From: Campylobacteraceae bacterium
Lineage (GTDB): Bacteria; Campylobacterota; Campylobacteria; Campylobacterales; Sulfurospirillaceae
DNA: 8,805 nucleotides
Assembly (NCBI GenBank): GCA_027011025.1
Contig: JALVAU010000193.1
Span: forward strand, 1-8,805
Direction of reading: 5' to 3'
Every line of letters starts with the position of its first letter. The first letter of the stretch is position 1. Below are positions 8,599-8,805 of the stretch, one piece after another. A program made the translations under genes and the position numbers. The notes under the pieces are model-generated. The model ran no database searches and was not told where the DNA came from. It was given only the letters and a program-made list of their open reading frames with translations.

Positions 8599-8695
8599 GT
8601 TTTAAAACTGACGAGTACGAGGCGGTTTTGCTTTGGCATAGCTAAAGATATGTTAAAGTGAAACCAACGAAGTAATCATATGCCTTAAAACTCAC
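8595..8695 (+). ncRNA. Structured 101-bp unit 1 (candidate RNA element), downstream of the permease
   Basis: The unit is bounded by a perfect 11-bp inverted repeat, GTGAGTTTTAA (8595-8605) and TTAAAACTCAC (8685-8695). Inside is a 17-bp stem, GGTTTTGCTTTGGCATA (8624-8640) with TATGTTAAAGTGAAACC (8649-8665), including four G-T wobbles, closed by the 8-base loop GCTAAAGA (8641-8648). Between the two stems is a large internal loop whose sides hold the conserved blocks CGAGGCGG (8618-8625, overlapping the stem) and CCAACGAAG (8664-8672) plus ATATGCC (8678-8684). The first arm contains the permease stop codon TGA (8596-8598). No T-run follows, so it is not a simple terminator. The wobbles would be C-A mismatches on the other strand, which favours function as + strand RNA. 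No known RNA family is recognised. 'ncRNA' here means structured element; it could be a 3' UTR part. Confidence 0.5.
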
Positions 8696-8702
8696 CCGTA
8701 GG

Positions 8703-8803
8703 GCAAATAAGAAAGAGGCATATTGCTTCGTTGGAAAGCTTTCAGTATAGCTTTGGCTATGCTAAAATCTTTCCGCCTCGCACTATACCTCTTTCTTATT
8801 TGC
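8703..8803 (-). ncRNA. Structured 101-bp unit 2 (candidate RNA element), inverted relative to unit 1
   Basis: The unit is bounded by a perfect 16-bp inverted repeat, GCAAATAAGAAAGAGG (8703-8718) and CCTCTTTCTTATTTGC (8788-8803). Read on the - strand it carries the same blocks in the same order as unit 1: CGAGGCGG (complement of 8773-8780), CCAACGAAG (complement of 8726-8734) and ATATGCC (complement of 8717-8723). Its inner stem pairs GGAAAGATTTTAGCATAGC (complement of 8756-8774) with GCTATACTGAAAGCTTTCC (complement of 8733-8751) around a CAAA loop, with two mismatches in 19 pairs. The distance from the unit edge to CGAGGCGG is 23 bases in both units. By hand count about 45 of 64 aligned core positions match unit 1, while the terminal arms do not resemble each other. 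No T-run follows in either direction. The window ends two bases after the unit. Confidence 0.5.
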
Positions 8804-8805
8804 TG

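Larger units (their letters stand above)
8595..8803. repeat. Inverted pair of 101-bp repeats with a 7-bp junction
   Basis: Units 1 and 2 face away from the window centre line in opposite orientation, with CCGTAGG (8696-8702) between them. The junction with its flanking bases also makes a tiny CCC-GTA-GGG palindrome (8695-8703). Because the cores are inverted copies, the unit 1 core is also partly complementary to the unit 2 core (CGAGGCGG with CCGCCTCG, CCAACGAAG with CTTCGTTGG), so one long alternative fold is possible. The 207 bases from 8599 to the window end hold no credible gene. Confidence 0.7.

Noticed and set aside
8685..8703. Intrinsic terminator for the permease gene
   Set aside because: No T-run follows the unit 1 base stem or its inner stem; the following bases are CCGTAGGG.
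8595..8803. Integron attC sites
   Set aside because: The length and folded form are suggestive, but I could not place the GTTRRRY / RYYYAAC core sites at the unit ends, and the arms are perfect pairs without attC-type bulged bases.
8595..8803. MITE or insertion sequence pair
   Set aside because: The terminal inverted repeats of the two units differ from each other and no target-site duplication flanks them. A transposase would need shared ends.
8595..8803. CRISPR array
   Set aside because: There are only two units, in opposite orientation, with diverged sequence and no short identical repeats or spacers.
8759..8805. Small + strand open frame starting ATG in unit 2 (MLKSFRLALYLFLIC) and running off the window
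   Set aside because: It has no ribosome site, lies wholly within the structured repeat, and its translation covers the stem arms. It cannot be assessed without the next bases, but nothing supports coding.

Overview
The window is a compact, AT-rich bacterial chromosome segment in which every recognisable gene is on the + strand. FlgL, FtsK and AcnB, the A/T-biased codon use and the promoters made of an extended -10 box with no clear -35 all fit Campylobacterota, probably a free-living Sulfurimonas-like lineage. That placement is inferred from protein and promoter style, not from a search.

Layout: (1) 1-1550, the C-terminal part of flgL (hook-filament junction protein), whose 5' end lies outside the window. 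(2) About 1585/1606-3684, ftsK, a short DNA translocase with four membrane segments, a charged linker, the motor and the gamma domain. Its promoter overlaps the flgL stop codon. (3) 3739-6294, acnB (aconitase B), with its own promoter and a good ribosome binding site. (4) 6314-6336, a perfect 9-bp hairpin in the acnB/next-gene gap. (5) 6350-7279, a methylenetetrahydrofolate-reductase-like barrel protein that appears to lack two catalytic acids of classical MetF. (6) 7276-8598, a 12-segment APC-family amino acid permease, joined to the previous gene by an ATGA overlap. (7) 8595-8803, a noncoding region that I consider the most interesting part of the window.

The coding part is mostly housekeeping: motility, chromosome segregation, central carbon metabolism, and a two-gene unit that may couple one-carbon or amino-acid metabolism with amino acid transport.

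The end of the window holds two units of exactly 101 bp, in opposite orientation and 7 bp apart. They share conserved internal blocks (CGAGGCGG, CCAACGAAG, ATATGCC). Each is closed by its own perfect terminal inverted repeat (11 bp and 16 bp), and these two repeats are unrelated in sequence. An inner stem is also kept in both units through paired, compensating base changes. That pattern is expected of a structured RNA (or a single-stranded DNA fold) and not of an ordinary MITE, whose ends should be the conserved part. The first unit begins inside the stop codon region of the permease gene. By symmetry the second may sit at the 3' end of a convergent gene just beyond the window.
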